From Streptomyces durocortorensis (lineage in GTDB: Bacteria; Actinomycetota; Actinomycetes; Streptomycetales; Streptomycetaceae): a stretch of DNA of 64,000 nucleotides. The DNA is taken from contig NZ_CP134500.1 of assembly GCF_031760065.1 (NCBI RefSeq), positions 3,100,001 through 3,164,000 on the forward strand, given 5' to 3'. Of the stretch, positions 17,800 to 26,311 are shown in pieces. The notes beneath the pieces are model-generated. The model saw only the letters and a program-made list of their open reading frames with translations, was not told where the DNA came from and did no database searches. Position 1 is the first letter of the stretch; each line of letters opens with the position of its first letter. A program made the translations under genes and the position numbers.

Positions 17800-19210
17800 A
17801 GCCACGGTTCGCCGCCATCTTCCGGGCCACCCGGGACTCGTGGTCGGGCGTGCTGCGCCGGTCCACGATGCGGGCGGCCTTCCAGCTCACGAAGGCGCCG
17901 GTGCTGACGATGGGGTCGAGCCCGTCGCTGAGCTCGACGGTCACGGGCACCCCGAGCGCCTCGGCGGCCCGCGCCCGTACGGCATCGGCGAGCGCGGCGG
18001 CGTCCTCGACGAGGCCTTTGAGCAGTTCGAGCCGGACGGTCAGCCGGTCCTGTCCCGCGTCGTCGCGCTCGATCACCACCTGGTATCCGGCGGACCCCGT
18101 GACCCCGGTCATGACGGCCGTCTCGATCTGCCCGGCGGTGAAGCGCCGGCCGCCCAGTTCGAGGCGGTCCAGGGTGCGGCCGACGATCCGTACGAGATCG
18201 CCCGGCATCTCGCAGTCGCAGTCCGGCTCCTCGATCACCACGGCGTCCCCAGTGCGGTATCGGACCAGCGGCTTCACGCCGTCGATCAGCATCGTCACGG
18301 TCAGCTCGCCGCTGCCGCGCGGCCCGTGGGACTCGCCGGTCTCGGGGTCCACCACCTCGATGAGGTAGTTGGTCTGCGAGAGGTGCATGCGCTTGTTACG
18401 GCAGGCCGTCGCCATGACGAAGGCCTCCTGCGATCCGTACAGGATGTTGTAGACGTCGGCGCCCCAGACCGTCTCCAGGTTGTGCGCCAGCGCCGGGGTG
18501 CACATCTCGCCGGTGACGAGCAGCAGCTGCACGGAGAAGTCGCGGCGCAGGTCGTAGCCGTAGTACTCGGCGGCCTTGGCGAGGGTGAGGGCGACGCCCG
18601 GGGTGCAGCAGACGACCTCGAGCTCCAGGTCCTTCATGAGCTGGAGGGCCTTGGGGAAGCCGATGACCGGGGAGTAGGGCCAGATCTTGGCGTTGAGCGA
18701 GCCGACGTTGCGGGCGATGTCCCCGAGCGTGTCGCCGAAGGAGTGCACCTCGGTCGGGCCCATCAGGCCGATGCGGGGGGCATGGTCGCCGAAGTGGTGC
18801 CGGAAGATGGACGACCAGGACTCGCTGATGTGGGCGTTGCTCGCGACGATCTCGCGCCCGTCGCGGGGACAGGGGGTCGCCGTGCCGGTGGTGCCGGTGG
18901 TCTCGTAGAAAAAGAGGGCGTCGGTGAGCGGCCTGCTGAGGACGTCGAGCATCTCCTCGCGCAACTGGGCCTTGGTAGTGAAGGGCAGCGCCTCGAGATT
19001 GCCGGGCGTGACCGAGCCGAGGTCGACGTCCTTCAGGAGAGTCGCGTAGAACGGCGAGCCGGTACTGACCTGTTCGAGCACGGTACGGAGCTGGCGGGCG
19101 CGCCAGTCGTCGAGGTCGCGCTCGCTCAGCGTGCGGGCGTAGAAGGCCTGGTGGAGTGCGAGGTAGCGGGCGGTGAAGTCGGCCGCGGGGCCGTTCGTGG
19201 GCAGCCACAT
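17789..19210 (-). CDS. PaaK-like AMP-forming acyl ligase
   Basis: 473 aa. Adenylating-enzyme motifs are clear: YETTGTTGTATPCPRDG (ATP-binding P-loop), NILYGSQEA, VRYRTGDAVV and GRTLDRLELGGRRF. Overall it is closest to phenylacetate-CoA ligases and to the free-standing AMP ligases of natural-product clusters. It should activate an aromatic or alpha-keto acid as acyl-AMP, for transfer to CoA, a carrier or an amine. No carrier protein gene is seen. The gene overlaps the next (prephenate-dehydratase-like) gene by 11 bases. Confidence 0.85.
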   Translation of the reverse strand: MWLPTNGPAADFTARYLALHQAFYARTLSERDLDDWRARQLRTVLEQVSTGSPFYATLLKDVDLGSVTPGNLEALPFTTKAQLREEMLDVLSRPLTDALFFYETTGTTGTATPCPRDGREIVASNAHISESWSSIFRHHFGDHAPRIGLMGPTEVHSFGDTLGDIARNVGSLNAKIWPYSPVIGFPKALQLMKDLELEVVCCTPGVALTLAKAAEYYGYDLRRDFSVQLLLVTGEMCTPALAHNLETVWGADVYNILYGSQEAFVMATACRNKRMHLSQTNYLIEVVDPETGESHGPRGSGELTVTMLIDGVKPLVRYRTGDAVVIEEPDCDCEMPGDLVRIVGRTLDRLELGGRRFTAGQIETAVMTGVTGSAGYQVVIERDDAGQDRLTVRLELLKGLVEDAAALADAVRARAAEALGVPVTVELSDGLDPIVSTGAFVSWKAARIVDRRSTPDHESRVARKMAANRGYER

Positions 19211-19348
19211 GGGCGATGGGTCCTCTCGGGAGGAAGGATGGAAGGAAGGAAGAGCGCGCAGGCCGGAAGGCGGCGGCGTGCGGCCGCTCCGGCGCGTGGA
19301 CGCGCGTGAAGGTGTGGTGGTGGGCCGGGGTGCCGCTCCCGGCGGTCC

Positions 19349-19383
19349 TGCCGTTGCGGGCAGGGGTGCCGTTGCGGGCAGGG
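19349..19383. repeat. Short tandem repeat in an intergenic gap
   Basis: TGCCGTTGCGGGCAGGG occurs at 19349-19365 and 19367-19383, with degenerate partners on both sides (19331-19345 and 19384-19402). It lies in the 207-base gap between the SDR and PaaK-like genes. No function is evident; it may be a replication-slippage product. Confidence 0.6.
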
Positions 19384-19417
19384 TGCCGCTACGGGCGGTG
19401 GTGCCGTGCCGCCTGCC

Positions 19418-20128
19418 TCAGTGCAGGCCGCCGTTGACGTCGAGCACGCTCCCGGTGACATATCCGGCTGCGGGACCCGCGAGCCAGCACACGGCGGCGG
19501 CCACCTCGGCCGGGTCGCCGAACCGCCCCTGCGGGATGCGCGCGCGGTAGTCGGCCACCCGGTCGGCCGGGATACGGGCCGCCATCGGGGTGTCGATCAG
19601 GCCGGGCGCGACGGCGTTGACGCGGATGTGGTGCGGGGCGAGCGACTGCCCGAGCCCGCGGGTCAGTGCGATCACGGCGCCCTTGGACGCGCCGTACGCC
19701 GCGTCGGGGCTGCCGCTCTGACCGCTGATGGAGGCGACGTTGACGATGCTGCCCGGACGCCCGGCGGCGATGAGGCGGCGGGTCAGCGACTGGGTGCAGA
19801 AGAAGGCGGCACCGGCGTTGACGTCGAAGACCCGGCGGTAGCTCGCCGCGTCGTAGTCCAGGAAGTCCCTGGCCTCGTAGATCCCCGCGTTGTTGATCAG
19901 GACCCCGGGCAGTCCGTACCGGTCCTCGATCCCCCGGAACACCTCCTCGGCCGCTTCCGGCGCACCGAGGTCGGCGGTGAGCGTCGCGTGCGCGGCCGGG
20001 TCGGCGTCGTCGGTGACGTCGACGGCGAGCACGCGGTGCCCGGTTCTCGCCAGTTCCGCCGTGATGGCCCGGCCGATGCCTCCCGCGGCACCGGTCACCA
20101 CCGCCAACGGCTCCTCGTGATGCTGCAT
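19418..20128 (-). CDS. Short-chain dehydrogenase/reductase
   Basis: 236 aa from the ATG at 20128, which has GGGGGA five bases upstream (an earlier ATG is at 20146). Classical SDR motifs are present: VTGAAGGIGRA for NAD(P) binding, NNAG, the catalytic Ser in NVASIS and Tyr/Lys in AAYGASKGAV. A basic residue follows the glycine motif only weakly, and VLAVDVTD ends beta-2 with Asp, which favours NAD(H). It could oxidise a cyclohexadienol like DhbA or BacC. It lies downstream of the amidotransferase gene in the same direction. Confidence 0.85.
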   Translation of the reverse strand: MQHHEEPLAVVTGAAGGIGRAITAELARTGHRVLAVDVTDDADPAAHATLTADLGAPEAAEEVFRGIEDRYGLPGVLINNAGIYEARDFLDYDAASYRRVFDVNAGAAFFCTQSLTRRLIAAGRPGSIVNVASISGQSGSPDAAYGASKGAVIALTRGLGQSLAPHHIRVNAVAPGLIDTPMAARIPADRVADYRARIPQGRFGDPAEVAAAVCWLAGPAAGYVTGSVLDVNGGLH

Positions 20129-20181
20129 TTCATCCCCCGAATTCATGCCCTGCTGCCCCCTCCCCGTGTCGTGCCGCCCGG

Positions 20182-20781
20182 TCAGCGGGCGGGCACCGCG
20201 GGCGTGGGGCGCACGTCGCGGGCCTCCGCCAGGAAGTTCTCGAAGAGCCGAAGACCGTCGTGGGTCGTCACGCTCTCCGGGTGGAACTGCACCCCTTCGA
20301 CGGCGAGCGTCCGGTGCCGCAGCCCCATGACATAGCCGTCGTCGAGCGAGGTCGCGGTAACCGCCAGCTCCGGCGGCGGCTGCGAGACGATCAGTGAGTG
20401 GTACCTGGTGACGTCCAGCGGCGTCGCGGTGCCCGCGAACACCCCGCGTCCGTCGTGCTCGACCGGGCTCGTCTTGCCGTGCATCAGATGCCTGGCGACG
20501 GCGATCTCGGCCCCGTACGCCAGGCCGATCGCCTGGTGGCCCAGGCAGACGCCGAGCATCGGCACCCGCCCGGCGAAGGCGTGCACCAGCTCGACGTGGC
20601 CGGAGTCGGCCGGATGCCCGGGGCCGGGGCCCAGGACCACAGCGTCGGGCGCCGAGCTGACCAGTTCGCCGACGGTACGGGTGCGGGAGCGCACCACCTC
20701 CGTCTCGGCCCCCAGCATGCGGAGGTACTGGTCGATGATGTGGCTGAAGCTGTCGAACGCGTCGACCAGCAGGACCCTCAC
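20182..20781 (-). CDS. Anthranilate/ADC-synthase-type glutamine amidotransferase subunit
   Basis: 199 aa class I amidotransferase (TrpG/PabA type). The nucleophile cysteine lies in MLGVCLGHQAIG and the His-Glu pair in GVQFHPESV; DAFDSFSHIIDQYL and GPGPGHPADSG are typical of the family. It supplies ammonia to the partner synthase. The GTG start at 20781 overlaps the stop of the chorismate-binding subunit (GTGA), consistent with a heterodimer made in equal amounts. Confidence 0.9.
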   Translation of the reverse strand: MRVLLVDAFDSFSHIIDQYLRMLGAETEVVRSRTRTVGELVSSAPDAVVLGPGPGHPADSGHVELVHAFAGRVPMLGVCLGHQAIGLAYGAEIAVARHLMHGKTSPVEHDGRGVFAGTATPLDVTRYHSLIVSQPPPELAVTATSLDDGYVMGLRHRTLAVEGVQFHPESVTTHDGLRLFENFLAEARDVRPTPAVPAR

Positions 20782-22382
20782 TTCAACAGTTCCTCTCCGG
20801 TCAGCGCCCAGTACGTGGCGCTCATCTTGGCCAGCGTCTCGCGCCACTCGGCGGCGGGCTCCGAGTCGGCGACCACCCCGGCCGACGCCTGCGTACTGTA
20901 GTGCTCCCCGTCGTGGACGGCGGTCCTGATGCACAGCGCGAGCACCGCGAAACCGCGCACGTCGACCAGGCCGAGCGCCCCGGCGTAGATGCCCCTGGGG
21001 CTTTCCTCGATCTCGCTGATGATCTCCATGGCGCGCAGTTTCGGCGCCCCGGTCATGGTCCCGGCGGGGAACGTCGCGCAGATCGACGCCCACACGTCCG
21101 TACCCTCCCTGACCCGGCCCGACACGGTCGAGACCAGGTGGTGGACGTAGGCGAAGGGCTCGACCTCCATCATCGAGTCCACGCTCAGGGTGCCGGGCAC
21201 GCAGACCCGGCCAATGTCGTTGCGGCACAGGTCGACGAGCATCACGTGCTCGGCCTGCTCCTTGGCGCTCTTCCGCAGCCCGGCCACCAGACGGGCGTCC
21301 TCTGCCGGATCGGCGGCGCGCGGCGCGGTGCCAGCGATGGGCCGCATGGAGATGTCGCCGTCCTGCACGCGCACGAACAACTCGGGGCTCGCGCCGATCA
21401 CCGTCCGGCCCGCCCACGGCACCAGGTACATGTACGGCGACGGGTTGCGGTGCCGCAGCCGCTGATAGACCTGGAGCGGCGTCAGCTCCGTACCGACGTC
21501 GATGCGGTGGCCGATCTGGATCTGATAGCTGTCGCCCACGCCGATGTGGCCGAGGCACCGCTCGGCGCGCGCGAGAAACGTCTCCCGGTCCACGCTGTCC
21601 CGCACGAACAGGGGCGCGGGCGCCTCGGGCACCGGGGCGGCCACCGGCTCCTCGCCCGCCACCTCGGTCAGCGCCTCCCACAGCGGGCGTCCGGTGTCTG
21701 GGGGCAACTGCGCGCCGTGCGCGGTCAGATGGACGGCCCCGCCAGTACGCACGTCGTACCAGACCGTGCTGCGGAACAGAGTGAGCGTGCAGCGCGGCTG
21801 ATCTGCCGCCGCCCACTGCTCGGGTAGCTCCTCCATGAGCCAGGCCGCCTCGTACGACAGCGTGGTCAGGAAGCCGAAGGCGAAGGTGCCGGTGGGCACC
21901 TCGGTGTCCAGCACGAAGGCGCCCTGTAGCGCGCGCAGCATGCGCCACACGTCCTCGGAACCCCGCACCGCCCACTGCCGCAGGTCGCCGTGCTCACTTC
22001 GCACGGCGCCGACGGCCCTGGTGAGAGCCGAGGCCAGCGCCACACCCAGCTCCCCGGCCGCCTCGAACTCGACCCGGTCGGCGTGGACGCGCAGCTCCGC
22101 GAGGCGTCCATAGCCCACGGCGGCGTAGTGCCGGTCCTGGTCGGGCCCGTCCAGACTCTCGAAGAGATAGGCGTCGTCCTGCTCACGGGTACGGAGCAGG
22201 GCCTCGTACAGCCGGAGCGGATCGGTGGCGGGCAGCTCGGTGGAGATCACCCGGACCCGTACGCCCCCCGCATGCGCGGGCCCCCCGGCCCGCCGCTCTG
22301 GATCCGGCACACCGCCGGATCCGGGCACGGTCAATTCTGACAACAAAGACACAGCAAGAGCCTTTCTGGTCCGACGGACCAT
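20778..22382 (-). CDS. Chorismate-binding anthranilate-synthase-type component I
   Basis: About 534 aa from the ATG at 22382. The C-terminal chorismate-binding domain has GASPELFVRV, RPIAGTAPR, CRNDIGRV and PAGTMTGAPKLRAMEII. The alanine in PIAGT (Lys in PabB) favours anthranilate or 2-amino-2-deoxyisochorismate synthesis over ADC synthesis. The true start may be a GTG about 40 codons later (before ISTELPATDPLRLYE), where the conserved part begins. It is first in the minus-strand cluster and transcribed divergently from a MocR regulator. With no TrpD, TrpC or TrpA nearby, its product probably feeds the secondary pathway. Confidence 0.88.
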   Translation of the reverse strand: MVRRTRKALAVSLLSELTVPGSGGVPDPERRAGGPAHAGGVRVRVISTELPATDPLRLYEALLRTREQDDAYLFESLDGPDQDRHYAAVGYGRLAELRVHADRVEFEAAGELGVALASALTRAVGAVRSEHGDLRQWAVRGSEDVWRMLRALQGAFVLDTEVPTGTFAFGFLTTLSYEAAWLMEELPEQWAAADQPRCTLTLFRSTVWYDVRTGGAVHLTAHGAQLPPDTGRPLWEALTEVAGEEPVAAPVPEAPAPLFVRDSVDRETFLARAERCLGHIGVGDSYQIQIGHRIDVGTELTPLQVYQRLRHRNPSPYMYLVPWAGRTVIGASPELFVRVQDGDISMRPIAGTAPRAADPAEDARLVAGLRKSAKEQAEHVMLVDLCRNDIGRVCVPGTLSVDSMMEVEPFAYVHHLVSTVSGRVREGTDVWASICATFPAGTMTGAPKLRAMEIISEIEESPRGIYAGALGLVDVRGFAVLALCIRTAVHDGEHYSTQASAGVVADSEPAAEWRETLAKMSATYWALTGEELLK

Positions 22383-22590
22383 CGGGGCTCGGAGGATGCA
22401 ACGCTTACGTGCGCAGCGAGCAGTCGGGCTGGATGTCGCATGTCCCGCATGACCGGCTCGCACCGGTCCCCCCCGTGCCACCACTGACCGCCCCAGTTCC
22501 CCCCGGAGCGGCGAATGTTGTGTGCGGAACGACTTCATCAGATGTCAGAATGCCTGGCCATACCACTTCGACCGTCAGAGAGAAGACCAC
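22383..22590. promoter_or_regulatory. Divergent promoter region between the trpE-like and MocR genes
   Basis: About 200 bases separate the start of the biosynthetic operon from the TTG start of the regulator. Local AT content rises around 22505-22590. MocR regulators usually bind direct repeats in such intergenic regions, but I cannot define an operator by eye. The hairpin-forming segment GGTCCGTCGGACC lies at the trpE-like start. Confidence 0.5.
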
Positions 22591-23994
22591 TTGTCGTGGC
22601 AGCTCGCACTCCCCCTGGACCGGACGTCGCGGCTCCCGCTGGCCGTACAAGTACGTGACTCACTCCGCCGTTCGGTGGAGAACGGCACCCTGCGCCCTGG
22701 CACCCGCATCCCCTCGACGCGCCAGTTGGCCCAGGATCTCGGGGTCTCCCGCAGCATCGTCGTGGAGGCGTACGAGCAGCTCACCGCCGAGGGGTACCTC
22801 CTGGCGAAGCGCGGCTCCGGTACCACCATCGCGGAGCCGCCCACTTCCCAGGCGGTCCCCACGCTCGTGTCGCCCGACCGCGACCGCGACGCCGCCGGAT
22901 CGATGTGGGACCTGCGCACCGGCACCTCGGACATCGCGGCCTTCCCCCGCCAGGACTGGATCCGCTGCGTCACCGCCGTGGTCAACGACGCGGGCCGCCA
23001 GGAGCTGAGCTACGCGCCACCGTCCGGCGTGCCGCTGACCCGGCACGTCCTGACCGGCTACCTCGGGCGGGTCCGGGGCGTGCGGACACGCCCCGAGGAC
23101 CTCATGCTGACCGCGGGCTTCGCCCAGGGCCTCGCCCTCATCTGCAACGTGCTCATCAACCGGGGCCACGGGGCGCTGGGCGTGGAGGACCCCGGGCACC
23201 CGGGCGAGCGCGAGTTCGTCACCAGCTCGGGGCTGCGTCCGGTGGGCATACCGGTCGACAAGGACGGACTGCGCGTGGACCTCCTGGAGCGCAGCGGCGT
23301 ACGCGCCGTGCTCATGACGCCCGCCAACCATTTCCCGACCGGCTCCCGGCTCAGCGAGGCCCGCCGCCGACGGCTCATCGACTGGGCGCGCCGGGTGGAC
23401 GGCTACATCCTGGAGGACGACTTCGACAGCGCCTTCCTGCACCGCTCCGACCGCGTGCCCGCGCTCCAGAGCCTGGCCCCCGAGCGGGTGGTCTACGCGG
23501 GCAGCGCGAGCAAGATCCTCGCTCCCGCCCTGCGCCTCGGCTGGCTGGCCGCCCCCTCGGAGCTGATGGCGTCGGTCGAGCACGTCAGGGCTGGCTGGGA
23601 CATCGGCTGTTCCGGCATCGAACAGCTCGCCCTCGCCCGGTTCGTGGACACCGGCGCCCTCGACCGTCACCAGCGCAAGATGCGCACGGAGTTCCACAAA
23701 CGCAGGGGAGTCATCCGGCGCTATGTCGCGGCCCACCTGCCCGGCGCCCACATCCTCGGCCGGGACAGCGGCCTCCAGGCATATCTCCAGCTCCCGCCGC
23801 ACGTGGACGAACAGGCCCTGGTCCGCGCGGCCCGCGCCCGCTCGGTCCTGGTCCGCGGCGGCGGCTTCTACACCCTGGCGGACACCACCCGCCCCCCGGC
23901 CCTCGTGGTCAGCTACGCCTCGGTGAACTGCGCCGACCTGGGCCGGAGCCTGGTGGCGCTCGGAGCGGCCTACCGGGAGGCGGGCGGCGCGTGA
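22591..23994 (+). CDS. MocR-type GntR/aminotransferase transcriptional regulator
   Basis: 467 aa from the TTG at 22591, which follows GAGAGAAG by five bases and gives the typical N-terminus SWQLALPLDRTSRLPLAVQ; a GTG at 22522 is possible but less family-like. The GntR winged helix (STRQLAQDLGVSRSIVV, KRGSGTTI) is followed by an aminotransferase fold with the PLP lysine in GSASKILAPALRLGW. It is divergent from the trpE-like operon and so the prime candidate regulator of it. It is only distantly similar to the other MocR in the window. Confidence 0.9.
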   Translation: MSWQLALPLDRTSRLPLAVQVRDSLRRSVENGTLRPGTRIPSTRQLAQDLGVSRSIVVEAYEQLTAEGYLLAKRGSGTTIAEPPTSQAVPTLVSPDRDRDAAGSMWDLRTGTSDIAAFPRQDWIRCVTAVVNDAGRQELSYAPPSGVPLTRHVLTGYLGRVRGVRTRPEDLMLTAGFAQGLALICNVLINRGHGALGVEDPGHPGEREFVTSSGLRPVGIPVDKDGLRVDLLERSGVRAVLMTPANHFPTGSRLSEARRRRLIDWARRVDGYILEDDFDSAFLHRSDRVPALQSLAPERVVYAGSASKILAPALRLGWLAAPSELMASVEHVRAGWDIGCSGIEQLALARFVDTGALDRHQRKMRTEFHKRRGVIRRYVAAHLPGAHILGRDSGLQAYLQLPPHVDEQALVRAARARSVLVRGGGFYTLADTTRPPALVVSYASVNCADLGRSLVALGAAYREAGGA

Positions 23995-24221
23995 CCGTCG
24001 TGGGAGGGTTCGGCGCGGCCGTCCCCGACGGCCTGCGGGCCGGGCGGGTCTGGTACGCGGCCTACGGCTCCAACATCCACCTGGAGAGGCTCGCCGCCTA
24101 TGTACGGGGCGGACGGCCCCCGGGCAGGGACCGGGAGTACCCGGGGTGCCGTGCCCCCGCGATGCCCGCCGCCTCCGTGCCCGTCGAACTCGACGGGGTG
24201 ATGCACTTCGTCAACCTTCCC
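23991..24221 (+). pseudogene. Gamma-glutamylcyclotransferase-like gene truncated by an insertion sequence
   Basis: A GTG start overlaps the MocR stop (GTGA). VWYAAYGSNIHLERLAAYV and GRDREYPGCRAP are the N-terminal YGSN motif region of the gamma-glutamylcyclotransferase-like fold (often about 200 aa in Streptomyces). After roughly 75 residues the sequence enters the IS3-family element, so the catalytic glutamate region is lost. The missing part is not seen on the far side of the IS block. Confidence 0.7.
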
Positions 24222-25252
24222 CTTGATCGTGGACACCTGGAGACTGGGACCTGAGGTTCCAGAGGAAGTAGCACCAGGTGGGAAGCAAGTACACGAAGCG
24301 GTACACCGCTGAGTTCAAGCGGGACGCGATCGCGCTCGTCGACTCCTCGGGGGAGACGGTCACCGCCGTCGCTCGGGAGCTCGGCATCAGCTCGGAGTCC
24401 CTGCGCGGCTCGTACCGCCAGGCCAAGGCGGATAGAGGCGAGGGTGTTCCCGGGAAAGCTTACGACCGCCGAGCACGAGGAGCTCAAGCGGCTGCGACGG
24501 CAGAACGCCGAACAGGCCAAGACGATCGAGGTGCTGCGAAAAGCCGCGGTGTTCTTCGCGAAGGAGAGCGATCGGTGAACGAGACGTACGCGTTCACCGA
24601 GGCGGAGAAGACCACCCACGGCGTCGCTTTCCTCTGCCGCCTGCTCAAGGTGGCACGTTCCTCGTTCTATGCCTGACTCGCCGCCGCGAAGACCCGCTCA
24701 GACCGCCGGGCCGCCGACCAGGCCCTGGTGCACGAGATCACCGTGATCCACATCGGCTCGCACCAGACTCATGGCGTCCCGCGTGTCCATGCCGAACTGC
24801 GGCGCCTGGGACGGCGAGCGAACCGCAAACGGGCCGCCCGCCTCATGCGCGAGCACGGCATCCCGGGCGTCACCCGCCACAGACGCCGTTCGCTGACCAG
24901 GCCAGACAAGAAGGCCAGGCCGGCCCCGGACCTGATCGGCCGCGACTTTCACGCCGAGACGCCCGGCACGAAGCTGGTCGGCGACATCACCGCGCTGCCG
25001 ACCGCCGAGGGCTGGCCCTACCTCGCCTGCTGGCTGGACCTGGCCACCCGCGAGGTCGCTCGCTACTCGATGGCCGACCACCATCGCGCTGACCTCGTCG
25101 TGAACGCCCTCGACATGGCCCACAGCCACGGTGGACTGCAATCAGGCTGCGTGATCCACAACAATCGCGGCAGCGAGGACACCTCGACCCGATTCCACGC
25201 TCGAATACGACAGTTGGGTCTTCGCCAGAGCTCCGGGCACACCGGATCTTGA
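24222..25252 (+). mobile_element. Decayed IS3-family insertion sequence
   Basis: OrfA starts with the GTG at 24278 (GSKYTKRYTAEFKRDAIALV, an HTH) but is frameshifted by an extra A near 24460; removing one A restores TTAEHEELKRLRRQNAEQAK. OrfB starts at 24575 (NETYAFTEAEKTTHGVAFLC), has an in-frame TGA at 24674-24676 where this family has Trp, and then continues with RVHAELRRLGRRANRKRAAR and TKLVGDITALPTAEGWPYL, which includes the first DDE aspartate. It is cut off after HARIRQLGLRQ by the adjoining IS5-family element. The element is inactive and has truncated the cyclotransferase-like gene. Confidence 0.85.
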
Positions 25253-26023
25253 TCCGGTAAGGGTGAGGTTGTGCAGGCGGGCGATGCCGAGCATGGCGTG
25301 GTGGACGCCGTCGCTCTTGAGGCGGCAGTCGCGGAGGATCTTCCAGCTCTTCATGCGGGCGAAGGTGTGCTCGACGCGGGCTCGCACCTTGCGGTGGGAG
25401 GCGTTGTGCTCCTCCTTCCAGGCCGGTAGTTCCTCGTCCTTGTGCCGACGGTAGTGCGGGATGGTCAGCCCGGTGCCCCGGTAGCCGCCGTCGGCGATCA
25501 CCGTGGGGGCGGTGCCGACGACGGCCTTCGCGCCGGAGTCCTGCCAGGCCCGGCAGTCGTTGCGGTTGCCGGGCAGCGGCTTGCCGACGGCCACCACGAG
25601 GCGGGTGTCGGCGTCGATGACGACCTGGTGGTTGGTGGAGTAGCGGTAGTTCTTGCTGGAGGCGGCCACGGTCCGGTCGCGGATGGGGACCAGCGCGCCG
25701 TCCACGATGAGCACGGCCTCCTTACGGAACCGCCGCCGGGGCTGGAGGGCGAGAGCCGGCCCAAGGTGGGCGACGATCCGGTCGGCCGCCGACTTCGAGA
25801 CGCCGAAGAGCGGGGCGAGTTGACGCAGGGTGAGGTTGGTGCGCCAGTACGCGGCCACCAGCAGCACCCAGTCCTCCAACGGCAGCGACCACGGTCGGCC
25901 CTTGCGGACCGGATCGGCCCCCTCACGCCGCAGCGCGGTGATCAGCTTGTTGAACTGCCGAGGGCTCAGCCCGGTGAACGGGCCTATCCACGAGGGCTCC
26001 GACGCCGCGATCACACCAGCCAC
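25142..26023 (-). CDS. IS5-family (DDE_Tnp_4-like) transposase
   Basis: 293 aa. The N-terminal helix-turn-helix part (LSPRQFNKLITALRREG, LTLRQLAPLFGVSKSAADR) is followed by a DDE domain: LIVDGALVPIRDR, NHQVVIDADTRLVVAVG, VIADGGYRGTGL and the E-bearing VRARVEHTFARMK. The recognisable family sequence ends at LHNLTLTG (about 25257). The last 30 or so residues are read from the neighbouring IS3 remnant, so the natural stop and right terminal repeat are missing. The element therefore either inserted with loss of its end or was later truncated. Confidence 0.85.
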   Translation of the reverse strand: MAGVIAASEPSWIGPFTGLSPRQFNKLITALRREGADPVRKGRPWSLPLEDWVLLVAAYWRTNLTLRQLAPLFGVSKSAADRIVAHLGPALALQPRRRFRKEAVLIVDGALVPIRDRTVAASSKNYRYSTNHQVVIDADTRLVVAVGKPLPGNRNDCRAWQDSGAKAVVGTAPTVIADGGYRGTGLTIPHYRRHKDEELPAWKEEHNASHRKVRARVEHTFARMKSWKILRDCRLKSDGVHHAMLGIARLHNLTLTGSRSGVPGALAKTQLSYSSVESGRGVLAAAIVVDHAA

Positions 26024-26050
26024 GGCAAGATCATCTCACCTCTAGCCAAC

Positions 26051-26311
26051 AGTTACGGGACAACCTCTAGGGCGCGATCGGCGCCTACAAGCTGGATCAA
26101 GTTTCCACTTTCCTCTTCTTATCGAAAATAGGAAACATCCAACTCGCCGGCTACGCCCGTGGGATGCTTCATTCGACAAAGGGCTGGCCATACTCCCGCC
26201 CCAATCGCATAGGCGTGCATCCGAAGAGCAAAAGAGCCTCACAGTCGCACCCTTCGCAGTCTCATCGGCTCGTCACTGACGACATACCACGCAACAGAGG
26301 AACTTGGAATC
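26051..26311 (+). promoter_or_regulatory. AT-richer upstream region of the NB-ARC gene
   Basis: This gap is markedly richer in A+T than the cluster to its left. It contains the inverted repeat GTTTCC...GGAAAC around 26100-26136. AGAGGAACTTGG precedes the ATG at 26312 as ribosome site. It may carry the promoter and an operator for the downstream HTH-containing protein. No gene is seen in it. Confidence 0.4.

Noticed and set aside
20778..22382. Primary tryptophan biosynthesis operon
   Set aside because: The trpE- and trpG-like genes and a TrpB2 are present, but trpA, trpC, trpD and trpF are absent and the neighbours are typical of secondary metabolism.
5723..22382. NRPS or PKS gene cluster
   Set aside because: No condensation, carrier-protein or ketosynthase domains were found; the only adenylating enzyme is a free-standing PaaK-like ligase.
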